From positions 1-57,486 of the forward strand of contig JAKAQA010000002.1 in assembly GCA_021811805.1 (NCBI GenBank): a stretch of 57,486 nt of DNA. The letters run 5' to 3'. The position numbers were made by a program, and so were the translations under genes. A model generated the notes under the pieces. It made no database searches, was not told where the DNA came from, and saw nothing but the letters and a program-made list of their open reading frames with translations. The stretch's first letter is position 1, and each line of letters opens with the position of its first letter. Positions 19,127 through 28,607 of this stretch are shown here, piece by piece. Origin of the DNA: a bacterium (GTDB lineage: Bacteria; SZUA-79; Acidulodesulfobacterales; Acidulodesulfobacteraceae).

Positions 19127-21089
19127 AGAAGAAATAGAAAAAATTGCGGGATACGGAACTGCCGAGGATAGAAAAAAGTTAATAGAAATGTTGGATTCCG
19201 ACAATCCGGCCGCCGTCGAATCCGCCCAAAACGCCTTAGTAAATAACGTCCACGGGAAAAAAGAACTGGTTAAAATGCTCATGGATTCCACCGTTTCCCC
19301 CACCCTCAGCATTAAACTCCGTTCCAACTCTTTCGATGCTTTGAAACGTCTGACTATGCGGAACGGCAATTTTTTAGTTGATTACGCCGGCAAAAACAAC
19401 GGAAAGTACGACAGGATAATTGCCGAGTTGATGAGATACGGAAAATTTACTCCGCCGGATTATCCCGAAAAAGCTTTAAAAATTCTCGCAAAAAGCAAAG
19501 ACGAAATTACTATGGCTAATGCTATAGAATCCGCAGGGATATTAAAAATAGACCTGGGGAACATTTTATTCAAGGCGCTAAAAGGAGATTTTTTCGTTTT
19601 GTCCGCAGCCGTTTTTTCCATAGGGGAATTAAAGCTAAAAAAAGCTTTCCCGAAACTGAAAGAATTATTATTAAATACGGACGACAGAGTAGTTAAAAAT
19701 ATAATTACGGAATCTCTTTCTAAAATCGGCGGAGACGAGATAACGGACTTTTTACTGGAACTTTTAAATAAAAACGCAAAATATAAACTAGACAAAATTT
19801 ATATATTGAAAAGCCTTTATAAATGCCTTGTAATAGACTGCGATAAGAGCGGAAGGAATACAAGCAGAGAAAGAATGCATCTTAAATTGTCCAGAATGAA
19901 TTTAAAAATCAGTATATTCTCTTTGAACGATTATGAAGAAAAAGACGCGGTAGAAGCCATTTTATGTTATTTTTCCATGTTAAGTCATAAAAAATCGAGA
20001 AAAATATTCAAATTTATTTTTGAATATTACCAAAAAAACGGAAATTTAGACGAAACGGAATACGGCTATATAAAAGAAATAATAAAAAAAACAGCAAGGC
20101 CTAAATTTATATTAGAATTTATAAAATCGTTAAAGCAGTCCGACGATTTAAATAAAACGGCTCTCCTTATAGACGTTTTATCCGATATTTCCCATAAGGA
20201 TATAATTAACCTTTTGGATTTTTATAGGGACAAAAATTTTTTTGTAGAAATAAAACTTTCGCTTTTAAAATATGGGAAAAAATTGTCCGGCAGTTCTTAC
20301 GAACGCCAATTAATAGACGTTGTTACCGATGCCTATATAAGAGACGGCAACGGCGACGTCCGAAAATCCGCCTCGGTTTTGCTCGGTTCTTTTAAAAATG
20401 CCATTTTCTGCGAAGAAAAAATTTTCAACAGTCTTCTTAAGGAAAATTATCCCGACGTTATCGATGCCTATATAGAGACTATAACTAATCTTTTAAGCCT
20501 GAATAAAAGTAAAAAATATATGCATTCTTTTATAGACAATCTTTCTTTGAAAAACGATAAAATCGTAGAATATTCTTTAAGAATTCTCGGAGATAAAAAA
20601 ATAAAATTTACGGCAAAAGAAATTTCCGATATATACGCTAAATTAAAGTCGTTTAAATATATTAAATCCGTATTTCTTAAAAGGCTTCTCGCAAAGTCGC
20701 TTAAAAATTTCGATTTGCTCAAACATAAAGAAGAAACGGCGTTTATGCTCGAAGAAAGCGACGAAGAAATAAAATTGAATTATCTGGAGTCACTTTTATT
20801 ATCCGGAGAAAAAAATCCGGAGTTTTTTTTCGATACGCTTAACTCTGGAAATTATTCCGATATTTTCAGATACAAAATAATAGAATTAATCCAGAAAACC
20901 AGGAATAAAGGCAGTTTTGACAAACTTGTTTCCGTTCTGCGCAAGGAAAAAAGCAAAATGGTTAAAATTGCGCTGTTGAGCGCATTACATTCGTTAGATA
21001 AAAGAAAGTCGAATTCTATTCTGAAAAAATACAATTCGTCCAAAGATAAAGATATAAGAAATTTTTCTTTGGAATTAATAAAAAAATAA
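19119..21089 (+). CDS. Large HEAT/ARM-repeat-like alpha-solenoid protein, flagellar/chemotaxis associated
   Basis: 656 aa, helical repeats such as AAVFSIGELKLKKAFPKLKELLLNTDDRVVKNIITESLSKIGGDEITDFLLELL; overlaps the fliA stop by 8 nt. Confidence 0.75.
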   Translation: MSKEEIEKIAGYGTAEDRKKLIEMLDSDNPAAVESAQNALVNNVHGKKELVKMLMDSTVSPTLSIKLRSNSFDALKRLTMRNGNFLVDYAGKNNGKYDRIIAELMRYGKFTPPDYPEKALKILAKSKDEITMANAIESAGILKIDLGNILFKALKGDFFVLSAAVFSIGELKLKKAFPKLKELLLNTDDRVVKNIITESLSKIGGDEITDFLLELLNKNAKYKLDKIYILKSLYKCLVIDCDKSGRNTSRERMHLKLSRMNLKISIFSLNDYEEKDAVEAILCYFSMLSHKKSRKIFKFIFEYYQKNGNLDETEYGYIKEIIKKTARPKFILEFIKSLKQSDDLNKTALLIDVLSDISHKDIINLLDFYRDKNFFVEIKLSLLKYGKKLSGSSYERQLIDVVTDAYIRDGNGDVRKSASVLLGSFKNAIFCEEKIFNSLLKENYPDVIDAYIETITNLLSLNKSKKYMHSFIDNLSLKNDKIVEYSLRILGDKKIKFTAKEISDIYAKLKSFKYIKSVFLKRLLAKSLKNFDLLKHKEETAFMLEESDEEIKLNYLESLLLSGEKNPEFFFDTLNSGNYSDIFRYKIIELIQKTRNKGSFDKLVSVLRKEKSKMVKIALLSALHSLDKRKSNSILKKYNSSKDKDIRNFSLELIKK

Positions 21090-21110
21090 ACCATCCAAAC
21101 ATATACATAC

Positions 21111-21956
21111 ATGGAATATACTGGCGCAGTTTTAACCGACGGCGTTTTTAATAAATTAAAAGAACTTATTTACGAGCTCTCCGGAATATATTTCGGAGAA
21201 CAGAAAAAATATTTATTGGAAACAAGGCTTTCAAAAAGGCTTTCCGTTTTAAACCTCTCTAATTTCGACGATTATTACAACTATCTGAAGTATTCTCCCG
21301 AAAAAACAGGAGAAGTAAAAGAACTGCTAAACAGCGTCACTACTAACGAAACAAGTTTTTTCAGAGATATGCCGCAACTCGAAGTTTTTGTAGATATTTT
21401 AAAACAGGTTGTGCAGACGGCCGGTAAAAACGCGTATAAAAAAAAAATAAGGATATGGAGCGCGGCTTGCTCTACGGGCGAAGAGCCTTATACCGTAGGT
21501 ATTTTAATAAAAGAAAATTTTCCGTCTTTCGCTCTAAATTTCGAACTCATAGGTTCGGACATAAGCACGCAGGTTCTCGATTCTGCAAATAAAGGCATTT
21601 ACGGAAGCTATACTCTTAGAAACGTATCCCCGGAAATTTTAAAAAAATATTTCGTCCAAATAGACGACGATTTATACGGCATTAAGGACGAAATTAAAAA
21701 AATGGCTTCTTTTCGCAACGTTAATCTGATAGATGCTAAAGATGTAAAGAAACTTAATGAATTCGACGTAGTTTTATGCAGAAATGTTATAATATATTTC
21801 GATGCCGAATCTAAAAAAAAGGCTATAACCAATATATACGAAAGTTTAAAAAAAGGCGGATATCTGTTTCTTGGACATTCGGAATCGCTTCATTCCATAA
21901 CGTCTTTATTTAAATTGGTCGGACTCGGCAAAACGCCGTTATACAGAAAGGAATAG
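21111..21956 (+). CDS. cheR: Chemotaxis methyltransferase CheR
   Basis: LLNSVTTNETSFFRDMPQ; IRIWSAACSTGEEPYTVGILIKE; FDVVLCRNVIIYFD; GGYLFLGHSESL. Confidence 0.96.
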   Translation: MEYTGAVLTDGVFNKLKELIYELSGIYFGEQKKYLLETRLSKRLSVLNLSNFDDYYNYLKYSPEKTGEVKELLNSVTTNETSFFRDMPQLEVFVDILKQVVQTAGKNAYKKKIRIWSAACSTGEEPYTVGILIKENFPSFALNFELIGSDISTQVLDSANKGIYGSYTLRNVSPEILKKYFVQIDDDLYGIKDEIKKMASFRNVNLIDAKDVKKLNEFDVVLCRNVIIYFDAESKKKAITNIYESLKKGGYLFLGHSESLHSITSLFKLVGLGKTPLYRKE

Positions 21957-21969
21957 GCGGAGGATAAAT

Positions 21970-22341
21970 ATGATGAAAAACTATACGGTATTAATCGTGG
22001 AAGACTCTATAGTCGTTATAAAATTTTTGGCTGTTGTTTTTAAAAATGCCGGTTTCAGGGTAAAAACCGCTTCGGACGGATTCGAGGCTTTAGAAAAAGC
22101 TATAAAAGACGATATAAATTTAATAGTGACCGATTTGAATATGCCTCAAATGGACGGCATAACGCTGTTAAAAAATCTTAAAGAAAACGAAGACACTAAG
22201 AAAATTCCGGTAATACTTATGTCTTCGAATACGCCCGACAAAAAGGAAATTTCGGGCAGTTATGCTTTTCTGCAAAAGCCGTTTAAAGAAAATGAAATAA
22301 TAGGAATTGCAAAAAAAGCCGTTAAAGATATTTACGGTTAA
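21970..22341 (+). CDS. Single-domain response regulator
   Basis: REC domain: VLIVEDSIVVIKFL...LIVTDLNMPQMDGITLL...VILMSSN...FLQKPF. Confidence 0.92.
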   Translation: MMKNYTVLIVEDSIVVIKFLAVVFKNAGFRVKTASDGFEALEKAIKDDINLIVTDLNMPQMDGITLLKNLKENEDTKKIPVILMSSNTPDKKEISGSYAFLQKPFKENEIIGIAKKAVKDIYG

Positions 22342-22409
22342 AATAATAACACGTTGATAAAAGCAAAATTTTTTATTATAATTTTAAATATTTTAGAAGG
22401 ATACCTAAT

Positions 22410-22793
22410 ATGGCATTCGACCTTTCTATGAAAATTCTCGTGGTGGACGATTTTTCCACTATGAGAAGAATTATTAAAAATATTTTAAAGCAGATAGGCT
22501 TTACGAGTATAGACGAAGCGGAAAACGGCGAAATAGCCCTGTCTAAAATCGGCGACGGAAATTACGATTTCGTCATTTCGGATTGGAATATGCCCGAAAT
22601 GACCGGCATAGAGCTTTTAAAAAGGGTAAGGGCAAACGAAGCTACCAAAGACCTGCCTTTTTTAATGGTTACGGCGGAAGCGAAAAAGGAAAACGTCGTA
22701 GAAGCGGTTAAAGCGGGAGTAAATAACTATATAGTCAAACCTTTTACGGCGGAAGTCCTTCGGGAAAAGATTTCAAAAATTTTTCCCGATTAA
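22410..22793 (+). CDS. cheY: Chemotaxis response regulator CheY
   Basis: [37 protein letters not shown]...[16 protein letters not shown]...[31 protein letters not shown]. Confidence 0.96.
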   Translation: MAFDLSMKILVVDDFSTMRRIIKNILKQIGFTSIDEAENGEIALSKIGDGNYDFVISDWNMPEMTGIELLKRVRANEATKDLPFLMVTAEAKKENVVEAVKAGVNNYIVKPFTAEVLREKISKIFPD

Positions 22794-22820
22794 ACGATAA
22801 CACTTTAAGGATGATATTAA

Positions 22821-24950
22821 ATGATAGACGATTCGATGCAGGAAATTGTCAACGATTTTATTCAGGAAGCCCTTGAACTTCTTGAGAGCCTTAACGAAAA
22901 TTTTATAGAGCTCGAAAAACAGCCCGACAACAAAGAAATTTTAAACACGATATTCAGGGCGGCTCATACGGTCAAAGGCTCAGCCGGATTCTTAGGCTTT
23001 CAGAACATAGTGGAACTTGCTCACAGCGCCGAAAATATTCTTAATAAGCTGAGGCAGGGAGAAATCAGCCTTACGTCCGAAATGACCGACGAACTGCTTA
23101 AGACCATGGATATTCTTAAGTCTATGATAATAAAGGTATCGGAAACCGGTTCGGAAGGCGAGCCTCCGGAAGGCAATGCGGAACTCGTCTCGAAATTAAA
23201 CGCTTTGTCCAAAGGCTCCGGCCCGGCGGCCGCAAAACCGGCTTCATCCTCAATTTCCGGCGCAGTTTGTCCGGAAGTAAAAAAAGAAACCGGTGCCGTT
23301 TCGGAAACCGAAGCATCCGCTACGGCTTCCGCGGAAAATTCTTCCGCCCCGGCGCAGAATAACGATTCTTCAAAGGCTTCGCCTGCCGCAGGCGGTACTA
23401 CTTCAGGTTCAGGCAAAAAAAAGGCGAGAAGTTTAGGCGATATACTTCTTGAAGACAACCTTATTTCTAAAGAAGAATTAGAAGAGATTTATAAAGAAAA
23501 AGAAGAGGAAGAACGTAAAGAGGGAAAGGAAAAAGCCGGAGAGGAGCATTTCGGCGTTAAAACTTTACCAGAAGTGGAGATTCCGGAAATCTCCGCCGAA
23601 GAAATTACACATCCTTCGGCATCGGAAGCGCCGCCGTTTTTTTCCGCGCCTTCCGACGAGCCCTTACAGCCCGCGTCCGTCCAGCAGCCGCCTGTCGGCA
23701 AGAAACCGGCTTCCGCCGCGGTTCAGGCTCCGCCGTCGGAGCTCAAAGAAACGACTATCAGGGTGGACATAGAAAGGCTCGATAACGTTATGAATCTTGT
23801 CGGCGAATTAGTTCTTGCAAGGAACAGGCTGTTTAATATTTCGTCTAAATTGGAAATAAAATACGCCGATGACGACCTTTCGTCCGCTCTGGCTCAGGTG
23901 GTTGCCGGACTCAATCTCGTAACGACGGACCTTCAGCTTGCGGTTATGAAAACAAGGATGCAGCCCGTTAAAAAGGTGTTCAGCAAATTTCCGAGAATGG
24001 TAAGGGACCTTTCGCGCGAATTGGGCAAAGATATTGAACTGCTTATATCAGGCGAAGAAACCGAATTAGACAAATCCGTCATAGAAGAAATAGGCGACCC
24101 GTTAGTTCATTTAATCAGAAACAGCGTGGACCACGGCATAGAGGACAAAGAAGCAAGAAAAGCCGCCGGAAAACCGGAAAGAGGCACGATAAAACTGAGC
24201 GCGGAGCATGAAGGAAATTATATTATAATATCTGTTATAGACGACGGCAAAGGCATGGACCCTGCCGTAATTAAAAGAAAAGCCGTCGAAAAAGGCGTAA
24301 TGGACGAAAAATCGGCGGCGAGCCTTTCCGATAAAGATGCGTTAAATCTTATTTTTGCGCCGGGTTTCAGCACTAAAGACAAGGCTACGGAAATTTCGGG
24401 CAGAGGCGTAGGAATGGACGTCGTAAAAACGAATATTCAGAAGCTTAACGGAATTATCGAAATTAATTCCGAGCCGGGGCAGGGTTCGGGCATTATATTA
24501 AAGCTTCCCCTGACCGTCGCGATAATCCAGACTCTTATCGTAGGAATAGCCGACGAAGTTTTCGCCATACCTCTTAATTCCGTCGTAGAAACGCTCAGAA
24601 TAAAAGAATCTACTATTCAGACCATAGACAAGCACGAAGTGATAAATTTAAGGAAATCGGTCCTGTCTCTTCTAAGGCTCGGAGACGAATTCGGCGTCGC
24701 CGGAAGCGGAAACAAAGAAGCCGCCCGCTCGGCAGATAGAGAGATTTACGTCGTAGTCGTCGCCCTTGCGGAAAAAAAGGTAGGAATAGTCGTAGATAAT
24801 CTTTTCGGACAGGAAGAGGTGGTTATTAAATCTCTCGGAGATTACCGGCTTGGATATAAAGGCATCTCCGGCGCTACGATAACCGGCGACGGAAAAGTGG
24901 TTTTAATAATAGACGTAGCTTCCATGATAGACGCGGTTAAAGTCGGATGA
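22821..24950 (+). CDS. cheA: Chemotaxis histidine kinase CheA
   Basis: Hpt domain RAAHTVKGSAGFLGF; NLVGELVLARNRLF; HATPase LIRNSVDHGIEDKEAR; C-terminal CheW-like domain. Confidence 0.96.
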   Translation: MIDDSMQEIVNDFIQEALELLESLNENFIELEKQPDNKEILNTIFRAAHTVKGSAGFLGFQNIVELAHSAENILNKLRQGEISLTSEMTDELLKTMDILKSMIIKVSETGSEGEPPEGNAELVSKLNALSKGSGPAAAKPASSSISGAVCPEVKKETGAVSETEASATASAENSSAPAQNNDSSKASPAAGGTTSGSGKKKARSLGDILLEDNLISKEELEEIYKEKEEEERKEGKEKAGEEHFGVKTLPEVEIPEISAEEITHPSASEAPPFFSAPSDEPLQPASVQQPPVGKKPASAAVQAPPSELKETTIRVDIERLDNVMNLVGELVLARNRLFNISSKLEIKYADDDLSSALAQVVAGLNLVTTDLQLAVMKTRMQPVKKVFSKFPRMVRDLSRELGKDIELLISGEETELDKSVIEEIGDPLVHLIRNSVDHGIEDKEARKAAGKPERGTIKLSAEHEGNYIIISVIDDGKGMDPAVIKRKAVEKGVMDEKSAASLSDKDALNLIFAPGFSTKDKATEISGRGVGMDVVKTNIQKLNGIIEINSEPGQGSGIILKLPLTVAIIQTLIVGIADEVFAIPLNSVVETLRIKESTIQTIDKHEVINLRKSVLSLLRLGDEFGVAGSGNKEAARSADREIYVVVVALAEKKVGIVVDNLFGQEEVVIKSLGDYRLGYKGISGATITGDGKVVLIIDVASMIDAVKVG

Positions 24951-25076
24951 TTATTATAAATACTTTTAAAGTCTGCTTAACATTGAAATTTTTTAAATAG
25001 TTTCTAAATCGGAATTTGGAATAATATATAATATTACTATATATAGCGTTATAACGAAAAAGGAGATTAAAATTTT

Positions 25077-26147
25077 ATGTCAGAACCTATCAGGCTTTTA
25101 ATTGTAGATGATTCGTCTTTTATGAGGAGAGCGATAAGTTCTCTCGTAGAAGGAGAAAACGATATTAAAGTAGTCGGGACGGCGAAAGACGGACAGGATG
25201 CTATCCGCCAGATTCAAGACCTGAAGCCCGATATAGCGACGATGGACATCGAGATGCCGGTTATGAACGGGCTTACCGCCCTTAAAATCATTATGGAAAA
25301 ATTTCCTCTTCCGGTGATAATGCTGAGTTCCCTTACCGAGGAGGGAGCTAAAGAAACCTTAGACGCTCTCGATTTAGGAGCGGCGGACTATATTCCTAAA
25401 AATCTTTCCAACGTATCTCTTAACATCTTGAAAATAAAAGACGATTTGATTTCAAAAATCAGGGCTATTACCGCAAAAAAATATTTTTTCAAACCGCGTT
25501 CAAACGAGCAAACGACGGGAGTTTTTAAAACAATGCCGTTTAAAGAAAGCGAAACGGCAGTTAAAAATAATAAAATAGATATAGTCGCTATAGGTTCTTC
25601 CACGGGCGGACCGAAGGCTCTTCAGGACGTTATACCTAAACTTCCGCAGAATTTCCCTGTTCCTATCATATTAGTTCAGCATATGCCTAAGGCGTTTACG
25701 GGCTCTTTTGCCGAAAGATTGTCCTCTATATCTCACATTAAGGTCATAGAAGCCGGGGGGGGAGAAATAATTAAACCGGGGACGGCTTATTTATCGCCTG
25801 GGGACAAGCATCTCAGCATCGTAAAGGAAACAAAGGAAGGTTTCGTAATTTCTCTTTCGACGGAACCCGAAGACCTCATAAACAGGCCGTCCGTTTCGGT
25901 TATGATGGAATCGGTCGCAAAAGGATATCCGGGGAAAGCTCTTGGAGTCATATTGACCGGCATGGGTTCGGACGGCCTTATGGGAATGAAAAAAATCAAG
26001 GAAACGGGAGGAAAAACAATCGCTCAGGACGAAGCTACATGCGTCGTTTACGGTATGCCCAAGGCGGTGGTAGATGCCGGCGTGGCGGACATGGTTCTGC
26101 CTATATATAAAATCGGCGACGAGATAATAAGGGAAATCGTATGCTGA
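25077..26147 (+). CDS. cheB: Chemotaxis methylesterase CheB
   Basis: REC domain plus CheB catalytic domain (AIGSSTGGPKALQDVIPKLP, LVQHMPKAFTGSFAERLS, LTGMGSDGLMGMKKIKETGG). Confidence 0.96.
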   Translation: MSEPIRLLIVDDSSFMRRAISSLVEGENDIKVVGTAKDGQDAIRQIQDLKPDIATMDIEMPVMNGLTALKIIMEKFPLPVIMLSSLTEEGAKETLDALDLGAADYIPKNLSNVSLNILKIKDDLISKIRAITAKKYFFKPRSNEQTTGVFKTMPFKESETAVKNNKIDIVAIGSSTGGPKALQDVIPKLPQNFPVPIILVQHMPKAFTGSFAERLSSISHIKVIEAGGGEIIKPGTAYLSPGDKHLSIVKETKEGFVISLSTEPEDLINRPSVSVMMESVAKGYPGKALGVILTGMGSDGLMGMKKIKETGGKTIAQDEATCVVYGMPKAVVDAGVADMVLPIYKIGDEIIREIVC

Positions 26148-26192
26148 TTTACTCTAATTTTTTATAAAAATATAACCTCTGGAGGAAAACCT

Positions 26193-26717
26193 ATGGAAGT
26201 TAATAAAGAAACCGAAAATAGAAAAAGCGGAGCGGCGGGCGCCGAAGCAGGTTCCAAAATCGACGAAATAGTCCAGCTCGTAACCTTTAAACTCGGCAAC
26301 GAGGAGTTCGCCTTAGATATTTTAAAGGTGCAGGAGATAAACAGGGTAGTCGAAATAACGAAAGTTCCGAAAGCTCCCGATTTCGTCGAAGGAGTCATTA
26401 ACTTAAGAGGCAGGGTTATTCCTATAGTAGATATAAGAAAGAAATTTCATCTGAACATAAAAGAATCGACTAAAGAAACAAGAATTATAGTAGTAAATAT
26501 TATGAGTAAGACTATCGGCCTTATAGTGGACAGCGTCTCCGAAGTGTTGAGGATTAATTCTTCGACCATTCAGCCTCCGCCCCCGTTAATAGCCGGCTTA
26601 GATTCCGACTACATAAAAGGGATCGGCAAATTGGACGAAAGGCTTATAATACTCTTGGATATAGAAAAGATATTTACCACCGGCGAGCATAAACTTATAG
26701 AAGGTCTGATAAAGTGA
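26193..26717 (+). CDS. cheW: Chemotaxis coupling protein CheW
   Basis: LVTFKLGNEEFALDILKVQEINRVVEITKVPKAPDFVEGVINLRGRVIPIVDIRKKF. Confidence 0.96.
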   Translation: MEVNKETENRKSGAAGAEAGSKIDEIVQLVTFKLGNEEFALDILKVQEINRVVEITKVPKAPDFVEGVINLRGRVIPIVDIRKKFHLNIKESTKETRIIVVNIMSKTIGLIVDSVSEVLRINSSTIQPPPPLIAGLDSDYIKGIGKLDERLIILLDIEKIFTTGEHKLIEGLIK

Positions 26718-26739
26718 TTTATGTGCTTTTATAGCCATT

Positions 26740-27570
26740 ATGAAAACTCCGTATGTTTTTGCGACGGCAAACCAGAAAGGCGGCGTAGGAAAAACAACGA
26801 CCGCTATTACTCTGGGAAGTTCCCTGTCTATTTTCGGATACAGGGTTCTGCTCGTCGATCTCGACCCGCAGGCGAGCCTTACTAACCATCTTGCCGTTGA
26901 ACCGGAAAAATTGGAATATTCGGTAGCTAATTTAATAATATCCGATTCGTTAAGTCCGGCTGAAGCCGTAATCAATAAATACAGGCTTAAAAACGGCGGC
27001 TGTATAGACCTTATCCCTTCGAATATCAACCTTGCCAGAATAGAAGCCGAACTCTCCAATTCCAAAGGCGGCGGATTAAAACTCAAAGAGAAATTAAAGT
27101 TTTTTTACGATAATTACGACTATATTATAATAGATTCTTCGCCCGCTTTAAGCGTTCTTCTTATAAGCGCCGTTGCGGCAAGCGACGAAATAATAATTCC
27201 GGTAATGTCTGATTTTTTATCGGTAAGGGGAGTAGAACTTCTGCTTTCCACAATAGATAAAATAGAAAAAGCGCTGGATTCGAGATGTACGTACAGGCTT
27301 TTAATTACTATGTTCGACAGGAGGACAAACTCTTCGCTTAAATCGCTGGATTATTTTAGAAATAAGTATAAAGATACGCATTTTAATAGTATAATTAATA
27401 TAGATACCAGATTCAGGGACGCAAGCATGCTCAGGAAGCCGCTCACATATATAGACGTTCATTCCAGGGGTGCGCTGGACTATATTAACGTCGCAAAGGA
27501 AATAATAGACGATTTTAATTTTAATAATAACGGCGGGGGCAAACGGAAAGAAGATGCAAAAAATGAATAA
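26740..27570 (+). CDS. ParA/Soj-family ATPase (ParC-like, chemotaxis-associated)
   Basis: ATANQKGGVGKTTTAITLGSSLS (deviant Walker A), LLVDLDPQASLTNHL, YIIIDSSPALSVLL; between two CheW-domain genes. Confidence 0.88.
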   Translation: MKTPYVFATANQKGGVGKTTTAITLGSSLSIFGYRVLLVDLDPQASLTNHLAVEPEKLEYSVANLIISDSLSPAEAVINKYRLKNGGCIDLIPSNINLARIEAELSNSKGGGLKLKEKLKFFYDNYDYIIIDSSPALSVLLISAVAASDEIIIPVMSDFLSVRGVELLLSTIDKIEKALDSRCTYRLLITMFDRRTNSSLKSLDYFRNKYKDTHFNSIINIDTRFRDASMLRKPLTYIDVHSRGALDYINVAKEIIDDFNFNNNGGGKRKEDAKNE

Positions 27571-28306
27571 CGCTTTTAATTTATACGATTTAAAAGGCTA
27601 TAAGGCGGTCGGTTCGGATATCGTAACGCCGTGGATCGACGATTTGCTGGACAAAAAAAATACGGCTGAAACCGGACGGCAGGCGCAGATACTGTCTTAC
27701 CCGGTCGATAAATTGCTGACGCCGGAAACCTCATTAAATGCGGTTTTAGCCGCATCCGCTTTTCCCGCCCGAACCCCCTACAAAGTTTTCGATATACATA
27801 TCGCGTCTTCGGCCAGCAAAGCCGTTCCGGGAGTTTCGCCCGATTCTTCGTCCAAGCCCGAAATAGATTCGGAAAAGGAAGTTTTATATTTTACATTCGT
27901 ATCCAGGAATTCTCTTTATGCCCTTCCGGCTTTAAATATAAACGAAATAATAAAATACAAGACTCCGGTTAATATTTTTTCCAAAAAAGCCGGACATCTC
28001 GGAGTGATATCGTACAGAAACAGAATCGTCCCGATATACGATTTTTCGACGGTAGTAAACGGAGCCATGGATATTAAGGCTTTGTTAAAATATACCGTAA
28101 TTTGTGTTTACGAAAATAAATTTTTCGGATTGTCGGTAAGCGAAATAAAAAATATAACCGGGGTTAAAAATAAAAATCTTATCACGTCTTCATCGTTCAA
28201 ATTTAAAAACACGAATAATATAACCTCGGACGTATTCGAAGATGCGGAAGGAAAGTTTTATTCAGTTATAGATATAGAAAGTATTTTTAAATATTTAAAG
28301 TCTTAA
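27554..28306 (+). CDS. CheW-like domain protein with variable N-terminus (ParP-like candidate)
   Basis: C-terminal CheW-like fold: LYFTFVSRNSLYALPALNINEIIKYKTPVNIFSKKAGHLGVISYRNRIVPIYDFSTV...ICVYENKFFGLSVSEIKNITGVK; overlaps the parA-like gene end. Confidence 0.7.
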   Translation: MQKMNNAFNLYDLKGYKAVGSDIVTPWIDDLLDKKNTAETGRQAQILSYPVDKLLTPETSLNAVLAASAFPARTPYKVFDIHIASSASKAVPGVSPDSSSKPEIDSEKEVLYFTFVSRNSLYALPALNINEIIKYKTPVNIFSKKAGHLGVISYRNRIVPIYDFSTVVNGAMDIKALLKYTVICVYENKFFGLSVSEIKNITGVKNKNLITSSSFKFKNTNNITSDVFEDAEGKFYSVIDIESIFKYLKS

Positions 28307-28316
28307 CGTTATCGTT

Positions 28317-28607
28317 ATGATAGATACAGTAGAGCTTCAGCAAATTATTACAAATCTGCCTTCCGTTGAAAAAATAGCCGCGTCCTCCCATGTTTTAGCC
28401 GTAAATTCAAACAATATAATTCAGAAAGAAATGGAAAATACCGATGAAGCCGCTTTAAATACCGTGGTCGAATTAAGCGAAGTGCTCGAACCGGTTAACG
28501 ATAAAAACAAGAATCGCAAGGAAGAAGAAAAGAAGAAAGAAGAAGAGGGAAAAGAGGCTGAAGAAGGAGCAGGCGGCAATAACCCTCATGTAGATTTAGT
28601 CGTATGA
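28317..28607 (+). CDS. Small flagellar-locus conserved hypothetical protein, charged C-terminus
   Basis: ELQQIITNLPSVEKIAASS... then a Glu/Lys-rich tail; resembles small proteins often found next to FliK-like/FlhX pairs. Coupled to the next gene (overlap 4 nt). Confidence 0.55.
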   Translation: MIDTVELQQIITNLPSVEKIAASSHVLAVNSNNIIQKEMENTDEAALNTVVELSEVLEPVNDKNKNRKEEEKKKEEEGKEAEEGAGGNNPHVDLVV

